Positions 24,127 through 33,290 are shown, numbered from the stretch's first letter. The stretch is 64,000 bases of DNA from Siphonobacter aquaeclarae (GCF_900103285.1 NZ_FNGS01000005.1:244579-308578), one strand, 5' to 3'. Notes: a model not told the origin generated them from the sequence alone. Program-made: numbers and translations.

Positions 24127-25985
24127 TGAAGATTACCGAACTCACACTACATAACTTCAAGTTTTTTACCGCAACCGACAACACACTAAAGCTGGACGGT
24201 AAAAACTTGTTGATATGGGGCGAAAACGGCAGTGGTAAATCTTCTATCTATTGGGGCATTTATACATTGCTCCAGTGCAGTTTTAAAGATAATGATGGAA
24301 TAGACGCATACTTTACAGAAAACCACGAGAAAAACCTCATAAACATACATACACCTGCCGGTGATCCTTCTTTCATAGAAATGAAGTTGGATAATGGTAG
24401 TGCGTATAAAATTGCCCTTGGCGATTATAGTGTCATCAATGACCAAGATGTTCAGCTAAGTGCAGTCAGTAGTGATTTCATCAATTATCAGGTACTGGCA
24501 AGTTTCCTCAGCTTTTATCACAGAGACAATCCTGTTTTGTTTGAAATGTTTGAAGAGGAGATTTTCAGATACTTACAATTTGCACCACCAGCACCATATA
24601 CTTTCGATTTCTTTAATGATGCCTGGGATGAGCTTAAAAAAACATTGGTTAAAAGTGGCAAGCCAAGCAAATATCCAAATAGGCAATCCACAATAGTTAC
24701 CAATAAAACAAATCTTAAAAATGCTTTCAATATTCAATTAAGAACCTTACTGGCAAATGCAACAGCAAAAGCCAATGACATACTTAAAAATCATTTTGGG
24801 TATGATATAGAAATTGAATTAGAATATCGGGAGTATAATTTTGAACTGCTGGCCAACAATAGCGATGTACGCTATACTATGCCGCAGATATTCCTGAAAA
24901 TCCGAAAGTATTATGGTAAAGAAGATGCTGTTAAAAAGCCTCACTCATTTTTAAACGAAGCCAAAAAGACTGCCATTGGTTTGGCAATACGTTTGGGTAT
25001 TTTGGAAAGAAGATTATTGGCCAACAAGCTAAATGTACTGGCTTTGGATGATTTGCTGATAAGTTTGGATATGAGCAACCGGGAAGTGGTGTTAAAACTA
25101 CTCTTTGGCGTGTATCAGAATAAATATCAGTTATTGATTTTCACCCACGATAAACAATTCTTCAATATTGCTAAGCACAAAATAGAGCACAGCAGTTTTA
25201 AAGACGACTGGTTGTTTTGGGAATTTTATGTGAATGAAAAAGACCCACTTGTTCCGAAACCGAGGTTTTTTGAAAATGAAACGGAATTGTCAAAGGCACT
25301 ATATCACTTGTCAGAAAGCGACTATCCTGCATCTGTCAATTACCTGAGAAAGCATACGGAGAAGATTTTGGAAAAATACTTTCCTCATCATTTGTATGCA
25401 AACATTGACAAAGAAGAGCCCAACAGCAATTATACATTGGATTCTATGCTTGGCAGGGCCATTATCTTTTTCACCAAGATGAATCAGCCCACAATAGTCT
25501 CGAGTTTATCAGATGTAAAACAGTATGTAAAAATTCTATTGAACCCATTATCGCATACAGAACGTGGAGTTCAAAGACATAAGGGCGAAATCAAAAACAT
25601 AATAGTCACTTTAGATGCTTTGGAAAAGTCATTTTCACTGGTGTCATATAGAGTACATATTAAGTCAGGTGAGCTTGTTACTTTAAAACTCACTAAGAAT
25701 GCAACAACATCTTACGAAATTGATGTAGGGCTTCTGGAAGATTTATTTTGGTTTAAAGATGGTCTAAATGACCGTTTTGCCTCATGCAAATCCGAATCTA
25801 TAAGAATAAGAGAGTTTGAAAATGCCGTTTTAAAAGAAGATAAGAAATTCAATCACTATAAAGATTTACCACTTTCTGATTTGTATACTCAGATTGTAAC
25901 TCATAATGCTTTTCAAATACCTGCTATTGCAGATTGGGAGTCACTGTACTTCAAATCTGACGGCAGCCCATTAACTACTTTGTAA
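24126..25985 (+). CDS. SMC/RecF-like AAA ATPase of the defence cassette
   Basis: A 619-residue ATPase. The N terminus MKITELTLHNFKFF is the RecF/SMC-type first strand, followed by Walker A WGENGSGKSS (31-40). The coiled-coil span is short. A degenerate ABC signature lies in FLNEAKKTAIGLAIRLG (about 277-293), Walker B in KLNVLALDDLLISLD and the H-loop in LLIFTHDKQFF. The last 200 residues are helical with NPLSHTERG, a segment recalling helical C-terminal domains of restriction-associated ATPases. Its ATG overlaps the methylase stop by one base, so the proteins are made together. It probably couples DNA-end or complex sensing to the helicase and methylase partners. The exact family is not recognised. 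Confidence 0.82.
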   Translation: MKITELTLHNFKFFTATDNTLKLDGKNLLIWGENGSGKSSIYWGIYTLLQCSFKDNDGIDAYFTENHEKNLINIHTPAGDPSFIEMKLDNGSAYKIALGDYSVINDQDVQLSAVSSDFINYQVLASFLSFYHRDNPVLFEMFEEEIFRYLQFAPPAPYTFDFFNDAWDELKKTLVKSGKPSKYPNRQSTIVTNKTNLKNAFNIQLRTLLANATAKANDILKNHFGYDIEIELEYREYNFELLANNSDVRYTMPQIFLKIRKYYGKEDAVKKPHSFLNEAKKTAIGLAIRLGILERRLLANKLNVLALDDLLISLDMSNREVVLKLLFGVYQNKYQLLIFTHDKQFFNIAKHKIEHSSFKDDWLFWEFYVNEKDPLVPKPRFFENETELSKALYHLSESDYPASVNYLRKHTEKILEKYFPHHLYANIDKEEPNSNYTLDSMLGRAIIFFTKMNQPTIVSSLSDVKQYVKILLNPLSHTERGVQRHKGEIKNIIVTLDALEKSFSLVSYRVHIKSGELVTLKLTKNATTSYEIDVGLLEDLFWFKDGLNDRFASCKSESIRIREFENAVLKEDKKFNHYKDLPLSDLYTQIVTHNAFQIPAIADWESLYFKSDGSPLTTL

Positions 25986-25997
25986 ATCGAATTAATT

Positions 25998-26923
25998 ATG
26001 TCAGAGATCAATAACCCATAATACAACGACATCATATTTTACAACACCCCCACCGGTGATGTGAAAATTGAGGTGATTTTTAATGCGATACCTTTTGGCT
26101 TACTCAAAAGCGGATGGCAGAATTGTTTGGTGCGGAAGTTCCTGCTATCAACAAACACCTGAGTAATATTTACGAAACGGGCGAATTAGACGAAAAGGCA
26201 ACTATTTCCATTTTGGAAACAGTTCAGCAGGAAGGTACCCGGATGGTAAAGGGGAATGTGGAGTTTTACAATCTGGATGCCATAATAGCCGTGGGCTACA
26301 GGGTAAACAGCCATCAGGCTACCCAGTTCCGGATTTGGGCTATCAAAATCCTTAGAGAGTTCATTATCAAGGGGTTTGTGCTGGACGATGAAAGACTTAA
26401 ACAGGGAGAACGCTTTGGCAATACTACTTTGACGAACTCCTGGAACGTATCCGGGAGATAAGGGCCAGTGAAAGGCGTTTCTACCTCAAAATAGCCGACA
26501 TATACGAGCAGTGTAGTATAGACTATAACAAGGATGTAGAAATAACCCAAAAGTTCTTTAAAGCTGTTCAGAGCAAGCTGCATTGGGCCATTTCCGGCAA
26601 AACTGTAGCCGAACTGATTGCAGACTGCGCCGATGCCTCTCAACCCAATATAGGCTTAACGACTTGAAAAAATGCTGCTAAGATAAAATCCTGAAAACCA
26701 ATAGTGGAACAGCCAAGAATTGCTTACAGGAAAATGAAATGAAAGAGCGTATCATTACCATGCACCTCGATTTTGCTCGACTGCAAGCCGAAAGATGAAT
26801 CCCGATGACAATGGCAGGTTGGTTTATCCGTTTGGTGCCTTCGTTATATTCAAAGAGTAGATGATTTCACAAGACGCCGATAAAGTATTTAATGAAGTAG
26901 CTGTCAAATTAGTGAATGAATAG
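25998..26923 (+). pseudogene. Decayed RhuM family gene
   Basis: The start MSEINNP at 25998 is followed at once by an in-frame TAA where the family has a Gln or similar codon. The frame then gives YNDIIFYNTPTGDVKIEVIFNA. A one-base loss near 26088 shifts into MAELFGAEVPAINKHLSNIYETGEL and so on. Another loss near 26421 shifts into DELLERIREIRASERRFYLKIADIY. Further breaks lead to the C-terminal SQDADKVFNEVAVKLVNE with a TAG at 26921-26923. Intact RhuM proteins are about 330 residues and often sit beside restriction systems in genomic islands. The remnant starts 12 bases after the ATPase stop, so it was probably the fourth gene of the cassette or a cargo gene. Confidence 0.8.
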
Positions 26924-28030
26924 TATATAAATTAGAATTTTTGGAATTGGTATTCTGAAATTGATCCAGATAAAGAAGTGGAAAGATAAGCGATAGACTA
27001 GAAAGTATAAAAAACCAAGTGTAGCAGTGTAAAATCGATATTGCTCAGTCAGGCTCGTGGTAGATTATCTGGCTTTCGCTTTCTGTGGCGTGAAGCAGAA
27101 GAGGTTTGGCCCTATCTCTTAGGATAAGTTGTTTGAGTCATTCCCTGAAGACACAGAAGCCAAACATGAAAGTTACCGTAGCGATTCCAAGCCACGGTCG
27201 TTAAAATGTCATTTTTTTTCATGGAAGGCGTTGGTTTTCCGTTCATTACTTTTGCTACATCATCCTGTACTAGTTCAAGACCATTTATGGGAAATATTGC
27301 ATTTCCCAACTTTACCGAAGATGTGTGAGTGTGGCTGGAAGATACTGATGGCTTCTATGTTTGGCGTTATCTTTCGAGTGTTTATCAGCTTTCAGTATTG
27401 CTTTTGAGGCTTTTCTGAGGGAATAACTCCGCCAAGCTGGTGAGGCCATTTTGTAACGGTAGCAAGGAACGGCTTTAAGCTATTTGACGATGTTGAGCAC
27501 GTTGCAGACGCTATTTTTGAGAGAGCACTGCGTAGATGGACATAATGTCGGGATGGACAATGGAATTCCTGCAACAGCGGCTAAATACTTTAGACTTGGT
27601 AGTTATGGGCCGAAAAATACTGTTGTCTTTGATCATCTGAAAAGCTGCTTCCGAAATGTGATACTTTCAGTCGGGAAAAAAAATTTAATGTTGTGTTTTC
27701 TGAGACAGAGCGATTTGATAATCTCTGTGTAAATTATGCTGACTATATATAAAAGTCAATCAAATGAAAATTAACGTGGCCCTTACTCGCTATCTGATTT
27801 TGGCATTAGAACCACCATAATAAGCTTGCGAACATGAAGATAGGATCATCTAAACATTAGAATAGTGAAGAGACGGTAGAGTTTATTTACAATATTCTCA
27901 TGTTGGGACAAAAATTCGCCAGAAGTGATAAATATTACTTTGCTTATCGAGCCTTTTTCCCCCTTTTCCTCGTATATTCGAAACATCGCAGAATTGCTTT
28001 AGCCTGGGCGGGTTATTTGCAGTGCGATGG
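26924..28030. other. Decayed AT-rich DNA at the right side of the island
   Basis: About 1.1 kb with no intact gene. Several open stretches of 60-92 codons exist on both strands (for example 27129-27407 and 27484-27732 on the plus strand), but none has a recognisable motif, a plausible start or support from neighbours. Some plus-strand fragments in alternating frames look protein-like, such as FTEDV then WLEDTDGFYVWRYL after frame changes, so an old frameshifted gene is likely. The base composition returns to the host level near 28000. Confidence 0.5.
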
Positions 28031-28033
28031 AAC

Positions 28034-28061
28034 AGCCCCGGTTTTCCGGGGCTTTCTTTTT
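28034..28061 (+). terminator. Strong rho-independent terminator
   Basis: AGCCCCGG and CCGGGGCT form a perfect 8-base stem around TTTT, followed by TTCTTTTT. It lies where AT-rich island DNA gives way to host-like DNA, and it would stop plus-strand transcription coming from the island. Confidence 0.75.
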
Positions 28062-28155
28062 GTGGGTACCTCGTGTAACCGTTAGAAGCGGAAGAGGAGC
28101 AAGTGGAGGCAGAGGGGCGAAAAGACCGGCAGGTAACGCGGGAGTCTTCCCCTCC

Positions 28156-28566
28156 TCACCCAATATCCAAAATCAACCCCAGCATATACTGCAACTCATG
28201 CACATACTGCAACTTCCGCGGCAGGAAAGAAACGGTGACGGAATGCTCTTCAGCATCGTAGCTACCGGTATGTACATTGGAGAGTTGTATTTCCCCGGAA
28301 GACTCATGCAAGGGAATCCCCAGGTACCGAAGCATCGCCGGTGTGATGGGAATGGGTTCTGAATTCGCATCGGAGAAGGCGACGGAGTCGACCGGGATCG
28401 GGCCGGATTGCAGCTCCTGCGGCAACACGGCGGTTCCCTCAAAACCTGCGAACCACCTGCCGCTGATCCGGTGAACTTTCACCAGGGCGACAATCCTTCC
28501 CACTACTTTACCCGAATCAGCGGTATCGACGTAAATCAGGCTGTTGAGTTTGAGGTAACCGATCAT
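28156..28566 (-). CDS. Small hypothetical protein at the island border
   Basis: The ATG at 28566 gives MIGYLKLNSLIYVD, a natural-looking N terminus; the frame is open back to 28593. The 136-residue product is strand-rich with no signal peptide or membrane segment. The C-terminal PRKLQYVHELQYMLGL resembles the (Y/F)VHELQ-L segment seen in small, uncharacterised phage- or element-associated proteins of Bacteroidota, a recollection that needs a search. The middle part contains an EPIPITPAMLRYLGI segment. No function is proposed. It is isolated, with about 400 bases of non-coding DNA on its upstream side. Confidence 0.6.
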   Translation of the reverse strand: MIGYLKLNSLIYVDTADSGKVVGRIVALVKVHRISGRWFAGFEGTAVLPQELQSGPIPVDSVAFSDANSEPIPITPAMLRYLGIPLHESSGEIQLSNVHTGSYDAEEHSVTVSFLPRKLQYVHELQYMLGLILDIG

Positions 28567-28593
28567 GATCCAAACATAAGGAACCGGGACCAA

Positions 28594-28995
28594 TCTTTGG
28601 CATTTCTTCGACGTTCAGGAGAAAATCGAGCTACAGTTGGCGCTTTTCTGACATCTTCGTGCGCAGAGATTCCTATTTTTTAGAATCATTATAGATAGAT
28701 TGGTGGGAATATGTGCTTAGTTTCCCACCTGACGGAACTGTGCCGAGGTTCCGGTTTTCTCGTTCTGAAGCGTTCATAACAGCGGGCTCCGGCCCGTTTT
28801 TCGAGGTCCTGTTATGCGGGTGCGCCAGCAGAATCCCTCGTCTGAAATCCCGTATCCGGCTTCAAACGGCCCAGGTATACGTGGGTAAATTTCGCTACAA
28901 CTTCTGTTAGCGAAGATAAGAGGTATAACGGCATGTTTCGAACAGCCATACTGTCCGGCAGCGTCGGGTAGGTGCGGGTACCGCCGGCACAGAGG
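28594..28995. other. Intergenic region with nested hairpins, no gene
   Basis: No convincing reading frame; an open stretch at 28713-28910 on the plus strand has no features. It holds an 8-base-arm hairpin at 28702-28729 (GGTGGGAA/TTCCCACC). It also holds a nested structure at 28775-28816 with outer arms CATAACAG/CTGTTATG and inner arms CGGGC/GCCCG followed by TTTTT, which could terminate plus-strand transcription. Confidence 0.45.
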
Positions 28996-29730
28996 CTACA
29001 AGCCTTTCTTCAGCTGTGAGCCTGCTTCCCGGTCCAGCAGAATAGTCGCATCCGAATGCCGGCGCAAAAACGAGGCAGGTACTTCGGTCGAAACCGGACC
29101 TTCCAGCGCCGCCTGCACAATAGGTGCTTTCCGTGCTCCGCTGGCGACCAAGACCGCCTTTCTGGCTTCGGCCAGCTGCGTTAAGCCCAGCGTAATGCCG
29201 GTTTTGAGTGAAGTTTTTTCAGCGAAATACTTTTGCCCGACAGAAGTAGTTGTCGCGTCGAGCGATACGACATGGCTGCGCAGGCCGGGATCTGTCCCCG
29301 GCTCGTTGAACCCGATGTGGCCGTTCATCCCGATGCCGACCAGCATGAAATCAATTCCGCCTTTTTCAGCGATGAAAGCATCCATCGCCCGGCACTCCGC
29401 CGTCAGGTCATCGGCCTGGGCATCGAACAGCCGAAACTGCTCCGGCGAAAGTCCCAGCGGATCAAAAAGATACCGGCGGAGAAAATAATGGCAGCTCCCG
29501 GGATTATCCGGCATAACGCCGATCCATTCGTCGAGCCCGATGAACGTCGCCCGACTGAAATCAATCCCCGAATGGAGAAGCAGCGGGACAAAAAGGCCAT
29601 AGGCAAGCCGTGGGGAATCTCCCGAGGCAACGCAAAAAACCGGATCGGGTTTCGTCCGGAATACGTCGACCATCCGCATGGCCGCCTGAAACGATTGTTC
29701 TTCGTGGTTTTCAGCAATGAGTACTTGCAT
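28996..29730 (-). CDS. nagB: Glucosamine-6-phosphate deaminase
   Basis: Converts glucosamine-6-phosphate to fructose-6-phosphate and ammonia in amino-sugar breakdown. The 244-residue protein has the family marks: VASGDSPRLAYG (phosphate-binding loop), FIGLDEWIG with the base Asp67, GIGMNGHIGFNEPG with His138 and Glu143, and the C-terminal GARKAPIVQAALEGPVSTEVPASFLRRH. It is slightly shorter than E. coli NagB (266 residues), missing the far C-terminal tail. It lies 106 bases downstream of the metallo-beta-lactamase-fold gene in the same direction and may share its transcript. No nagA is nearby. 6-phosphogluconolactonase is the alternative in this superfamily, but the GHIGFNEPG motif favours deaminase. 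Confidence 0.88.
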   Translation of the reverse strand: MQVLIAENHEEQSFQAAMRMVDVFRTKPDPVFCVASGDSPRLAYGLFVPLLLHSGIDFSRATFIGLDEWIGVMPDNPGSCHYFLRRYLFDPLGLSPEQFRLFDAQADDLTAECRAMDAFIAEKGGIDFMLVGIGMNGHIGFNEPGTDPGLRSHVVSLDATTTSVGQKYFAEKTSLKTGITLGLTQLAEARKAVLVASGARKAPIVQAALEGPVSTEVPASFLRRHSDATILLDREAGSQLKKGL

Positions 29731-29836
29731 AGTTCCGGATTACAGAAATAGTGGCCGGTAAGGTACGACAACCCTGCCGGAAGTCGGGAAGATTCCACTG
29801 GTTTTGCCAGATGACGCACTTGGTCCTGCGCTCTAT

Positions 29837-31291
29837 TCACCCCTTCACCGTAAACTGAAAATAAAGCTCTGACGCCGCAAACGCCGCGTCGAAAGCAGCC
29901 TGCTCTGCCGCAGTCATGCGTTCTTTCGCAGCGGCAACACGACTTGAAAGCGGCACATCACCTACCTCCAGCTGGTCTTCGTTCATCACGATGAGCCGGC
30001 CTTTGGTACGCCGTAGTAATTCATTGACAATTTCCCGGTTTGGCATCGTCGTTTTCCAGCCGTTGCTGATGACGTTGTAATCGAGCGTCGCCATCGCCAC
30101 CAGGTCCGGATGGTTCATCATTTCCAGCCCCAGGCGCCTGGCGGTACCGTTGTGGCTCAGGTGGTGGGCCACTTTGTAGAAGACAGTCCGGTTGAGTAGG
30201 TCTTCGGTCAGGTGCTTGTCGCCGCTGCGGGCAGGCTGCGCCCAGTCGATACCATGCCAGCTGCGCCAGCTGCCGTATTCGGCGTCTCCCGGAAAAAGCA
30301 TAACTCTTCCGCTTTCTTCGAACTCGATCGCCAGCGCCAAACTGAGGTTGTTGGTCATACTATTCACACGCAGCGCGAGCGACCCGGCGCTGTTGAGCCA
30401 ATCGTCTCCGATCTGCCGCCATTCCGCGTTTTTCTGCTCGTAACGCTTTCGGAAAGGGTGGGAGGTATCATTCGGATCACTTAGAAACCGTTCCTCAAAC
30501 GGCGCTGCGTTGGCAGGTGGCGAGTCGCCCGCCAGTACTGCCGCCGCAAAGGCATCGCTCTCAGCGAGGTTATGGGAATAGCTTTCTCCGTCTTCACCAC
30601 TTTCGGTTTTGACGGCCTCCCAGGATGTGGGCGGGCCAAGGACATAAAAGCGGATACCCGGCGCGGCCGGAAAGCTCGCGATGATTTCGCCGGGATGGCA
30701 GAACCGGATCTTATTGTTCGCGATCTGATTCCGGACAATCGACATACCCTTGAGCATGCCGACGTACTCGCCGTTTTCATTGGCAGCAAACTGCAGTTCT
30801 GTGAAACCGCTCAGTGCCTGCGCGAAATGACGCCGGGCAGCCAGCTGGAAGGGCGAAAACCGGGTATCCGTACCCCTGCGCCCGGCAGTCATGCGGTTCC
30901 ATTGATTACCCGCGAGCATCAGGGCTTTTTTCTTATCGCCGAAATCCTTGAGCCATTGCGAAGCCCGGGGAGCGGTTTCGTCTTCCGTCCAGGCCATCCA
31001 GGTTTGGCTGACCGTGAAATCCTGTCCGAATAGCGTTTGGCAGGCTTCGAACCCGTATACGTGGTCTTTGTGTTCGTGGGTGACGACAAGGAGGTCGACG
31101 TGATTATCGAGGTATGTTTTCAAATCCGAGACGTACTTCCGGAGTTTCTCTGAAGACCCCTGCCACGTGCCGCAGTCGATCATCATCCGGAAGGTCAGTA
31201 CTTCCCCGGCAAAAAAACGAAGAGCGAAGCAGTCGCCCGTACCCATCCGGTACATCCGTACTTCGCAGTGAGTAATAGGAGAGGGAGGCAT
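29837..31291 (-). CDS. Metallo-beta-lactamase-fold hydrolase paired with a metallopeptidase
   Basis: A 484-residue cytoplasmic protein. The metal-binding motif THEHKDH lies at 71-77, preceded by MMIDCGTWQG (the first-strand Asp). A later VMLFPGDAEY supplies the Asp ligand and FYKVAHHLSHNG the final His, typical of ComEC-like MBL domains that act on nucleic acids or nucleotides. Large insertions between these motifs make it longer than simple MBL proteins. The C-terminal Ala-rich helix ERMTAAEQAAFDAAFAASELYF is unusual. It starts 7 bases after the stop of the metallopeptidase gene, so the two form an operon. The substrate is unknown. Confidence 0.78.
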   Translation of the reverse strand: MPPSPITHCEVRMYRMGTGDCFALRFFAGEVLTFRMMIDCGTWQGSSEKLRKYVSDLKTYLDNHVDLLVVTHEHKDHVYGFEACQTLFGQDFTVSQTWMAWTEDETAPRASQWLKDFGDKKKALMLAGNQWNRMTAGRRGTDTRFSPFQLAARRHFAQALSGFTELQFAANENGEYVGMLKGMSIVRNQIANNKIRFCHPGEIIASFPAAPGIRFYVLGPPTSWEAVKTESGEDGESYSHNLAESDAFAAAVLAGDSPPANAAPFEERFLSDPNDTSHPFRKRYEQKNAEWRQIGDDWLNSAGSLALRVNSMTNNLSLALAIEFEESGRVMLFPGDAEYGSWRSWHGIDWAQPARSGDKHLTEDLLNRTVFYKVAHHLSHNGTARRLGLEMMNHPDLVAMATLDYNVISNGWKTTMPNREIVNELLRRTKGRLIVMNEDQLEVGDVPLSSRVAAAKERMTAAEQAAFDAAFAASELYFQFTVKG

Positions 31292-31298
31292 GGCGGTG

Positions 31299-33290
31299 TC
31301 AGTGTTGGTGGAGAAGGGCGAAAGGTTCGCCGCCGGTGCGGCCGTCGACCAGAAAAAACTGACTCAGCGGATTTTCCGTCTGAAGTGACTCTGCACCGAG
31401 ATAGGCCCGCTGGGCACTTAGCCGGGCTTCGTTTAACTGAAGACTACCGGTCGTATGCGCGGATTCCTGATCGATCAGCGGTTTGCTGATGGCATACCGA
31501 AGGCTGAGGGTATCCAGGTCGAAAATCAGGGTACAGCCTCCCTTAAATGCCGTGTAGTTAGTTTTTCGGGCGACAGGCCCCAGCGTCTCCGGATCGAGGT
31601 GGCTCGTCTGAATGAGCGAAAAGACGACCTGGTTCGTCAGTGTTCCTTCCGGACCGACGCGGTTCACCAGCCGGAGGTTCTGTATTTCGAAAGAAGGAGG
31701 CTGTTGTTCCGCTTGCTGCCCGGCGGACGTCACCCCGACTTGCGCATAGTCTCCGTGAAAGGCAAGGCCGGTAATGTAGGAGAACATCGCCGATCCGGAA
31801 AATTTCGCCCCCAGACGGGCATGCAGGCCCGTTTCGTACTCCGGCGATCCCGTGATGAAACTTCGGGTAACCCGGTAGATTTCCGCTCTGTCATTCCGGT
31901 ATTTAATCTGCTCTGCATAGTCGCGGAGGAAATCAATAAGCGCCATCATTGGATCGTCGCCCGTACGGTTCGGCTCCAGACGGATGTTGCGAACCGGTAG
32001 CCGGACGCTATCCACGCTCAGCGTCCGCAGTCCTTCCGGATAAATACCCCGCCGGCGGAACGCATCGATAAACGCCAGCCTGTAGTCGAGCCGGTCGTCG
32101 GCCACCAGCTCCATATCCGCCGTAATCAGTCCGCGGAGGTAGTCGCCGAAGGTAATGTCGATGGGCGGGCAGTAATCCACCGCCCGAATGCACATCGTCA
32201 GCACGTGCTTCGCCGCTTTGGCTGCTTCATCTGCCAGGCGGTTGACGAGGTCCGGGTGAATTTCCCCGTCCGGCAATACCCCACTGCCTCCCGACGCAAT
32301 CCGCAGTAAATCAGACACCCGGGTGTCGTAGATATGCAGAAAGGCGTCGAATACGGCGGCCACGAGAATACTGCCCCGTGCATGGGGTTCGGTGACAGTC
32401 CGGTATTCGTCGGACGACGGCTGATGCGGTACCCATTTTTGCAGCACCAGGTCCCAGCCGCCGATGAAATCGCGCAGGCTTCCATACGAACCGATCGCCG
32501 TGCCGAATTCCTGCGCCAGCTGGCCGAGGAGGTTCTGACTGCTCAGGTTTCCCCTTGTCCGCGCGATCTGGTGGCGGAGTACCTCCGGAAACGAGAAATG
32601 CTGAAACAGCGCGACTATATCCGAAAACGCTTCGTGAAAGGCGAGTACATCCGGGTTAGTCGGTTCGTTGTAGTTCCGGTGCATGCCGTCGAGAATCGCG
32701 TGGGTCACCTCATGCGCAATGATATCGTGGCTCAGGCAGCTGAATACCAGTGAGTTCGGCATGATCAGCGTGTCGTTCGCGGGCGCCGCGGAAAAGTACC
32801 CGAAAAGGATGGCTTTTTTCGGAGGACTGTAATAGGCATTGGCCTCCCGCAGCGCGTGCGGATACAGGCGCAGTCGGGGGACGTATTCTTCGTACGGCGT
32901 TCCTTTCTTCCGCGAGTCGAGCAGTCGCGACGCCCACAGTATCCGGCGGCCCAGCGCCCGCTCGAAGTTGGCGATGGTCGTCATCGTCACCGCGTAAACC
33001 ATCTGCTGGTGAAACCGCGGGTCGCTTTCGCTGGGGTCGAGGCCGTCCTGTGCCAGCACGAGGGGGCTGTTGAGGTCGAGGGCCTCGTAGTACCGCCCGA
33101 CGGTCGGGTCATAATCCACAATCTCAATGTACTCACCTGCCAGTGGCTCCGGGAATTCTTCCCAGGCAACCTTGTATACGATGTTATTGATCCGGTTGGT
33201 GGCCAGTGTCTGGGAGAGGCTCGGGTCGAAGGCGTAGCCCCGGAGTTTCCGGAAGGCGGGGAGGTCGGGAGGGGAGTTGTAGGGCGACAT
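31299..33290 (-). CDS. Gluzincin-type zinc metallopeptidase-like protein
   Basis: A 663-residue protein from the ATG at 33290 (MSPYNSPPDLPAF). The frame is open back to a TTG at 33395 and a longer form is possible. The zinc motif HEVTH is at 193-197 in IIAHEVTHAILDGM. The third ligand, a Glu, lies 23 residues after the second His in LAFHEAFSD, spacing and surroundings of M4-like gluzincins. A further motif, VDYCPPIDITFGDYL, is also typical of these peptidases. The C-terminal 250 residues are strand-rich, perhaps a binding domain. There is no signal peptide, odd for an M4-like enzyme. It is the first gene of a two-gene operon with an MBL-fold protein, a pairing that suggests a dedicated but unknown system. 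Confidence 0.72.
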   Translation of the reverse strand: MSPYNSPPDLPAFRKLRGYAFDPSLSQTLATNRINNIVYKVAWEEFPEPLAGEYIEIVDYDPTVGRYYEALDLNSPLVLAQDGLDPSESDPRFHQQMVYAVTMTTIANFERALGRRILWASRLLDSRKKGTPYEEYVPRLRLYPHALREANAYYSPPKKAILFGYFSAAPANDTLIMPNSLVFSCLSHDIIAHEVTHAILDGMHRNYNEPTNPDVLAFHEAFSDIVALFQHFSFPEVLRHQIARTRGNLSSQNLLGQLAQEFGTAIGSYGSLRDFIGGWDLVLQKWVPHQPSSDEYRTVTEPHARGSILVAAVFDAFLHIYDTRVSDLLRIASGGSGVLPDGEIHPDLVNRLADEAAKAAKHVLTMCIRAVDYCPPIDITFGDYLRGLITADMELVADDRLDYRLAFIDAFRRRGIYPEGLRTLSVDSVRLPVRNIRLEPNRTGDDPMMALIDFLRDYAEQIKYRNDRAEIYRVTRSFITGSPEYETGLHARLGAKFSGSAMFSYITGLAFHGDYAQVGVTSAGQQAEQQPPSFEIQNLRLVNRVGPEGTLTNQVVFSLIQTSHLDPETLGPVARKTNYTAFKGGCTLIFDLDTLSLRYAISKPLIDQESAHTTGSLQLNEARLSAQRAYLGAESLQTENPLSQFFLVDGRTGGEPFALLHQH

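Noticed and set aside
17089-25985. Assignment of the cassette to BREX or DISARM
   Set aside because: The marker genes pglZ, brxC, brxL, drmA and drmB are not seen in the window, and the helicase has a PLD fusion not typical of BREX.
27129-27732. Plus-strand open stretches of 92 and 82 codons in the island
   Set aside because: No start context, motif or neighbour support; they fall within decayed DNA with frequent frame changes.
16230-28030. Island bounded by direct repeats and carrying an integrase
   Set aside because: No duplicate of the mnmE 3' end and no integrase or transposase motif could be found, so the mode of insertion is left open.
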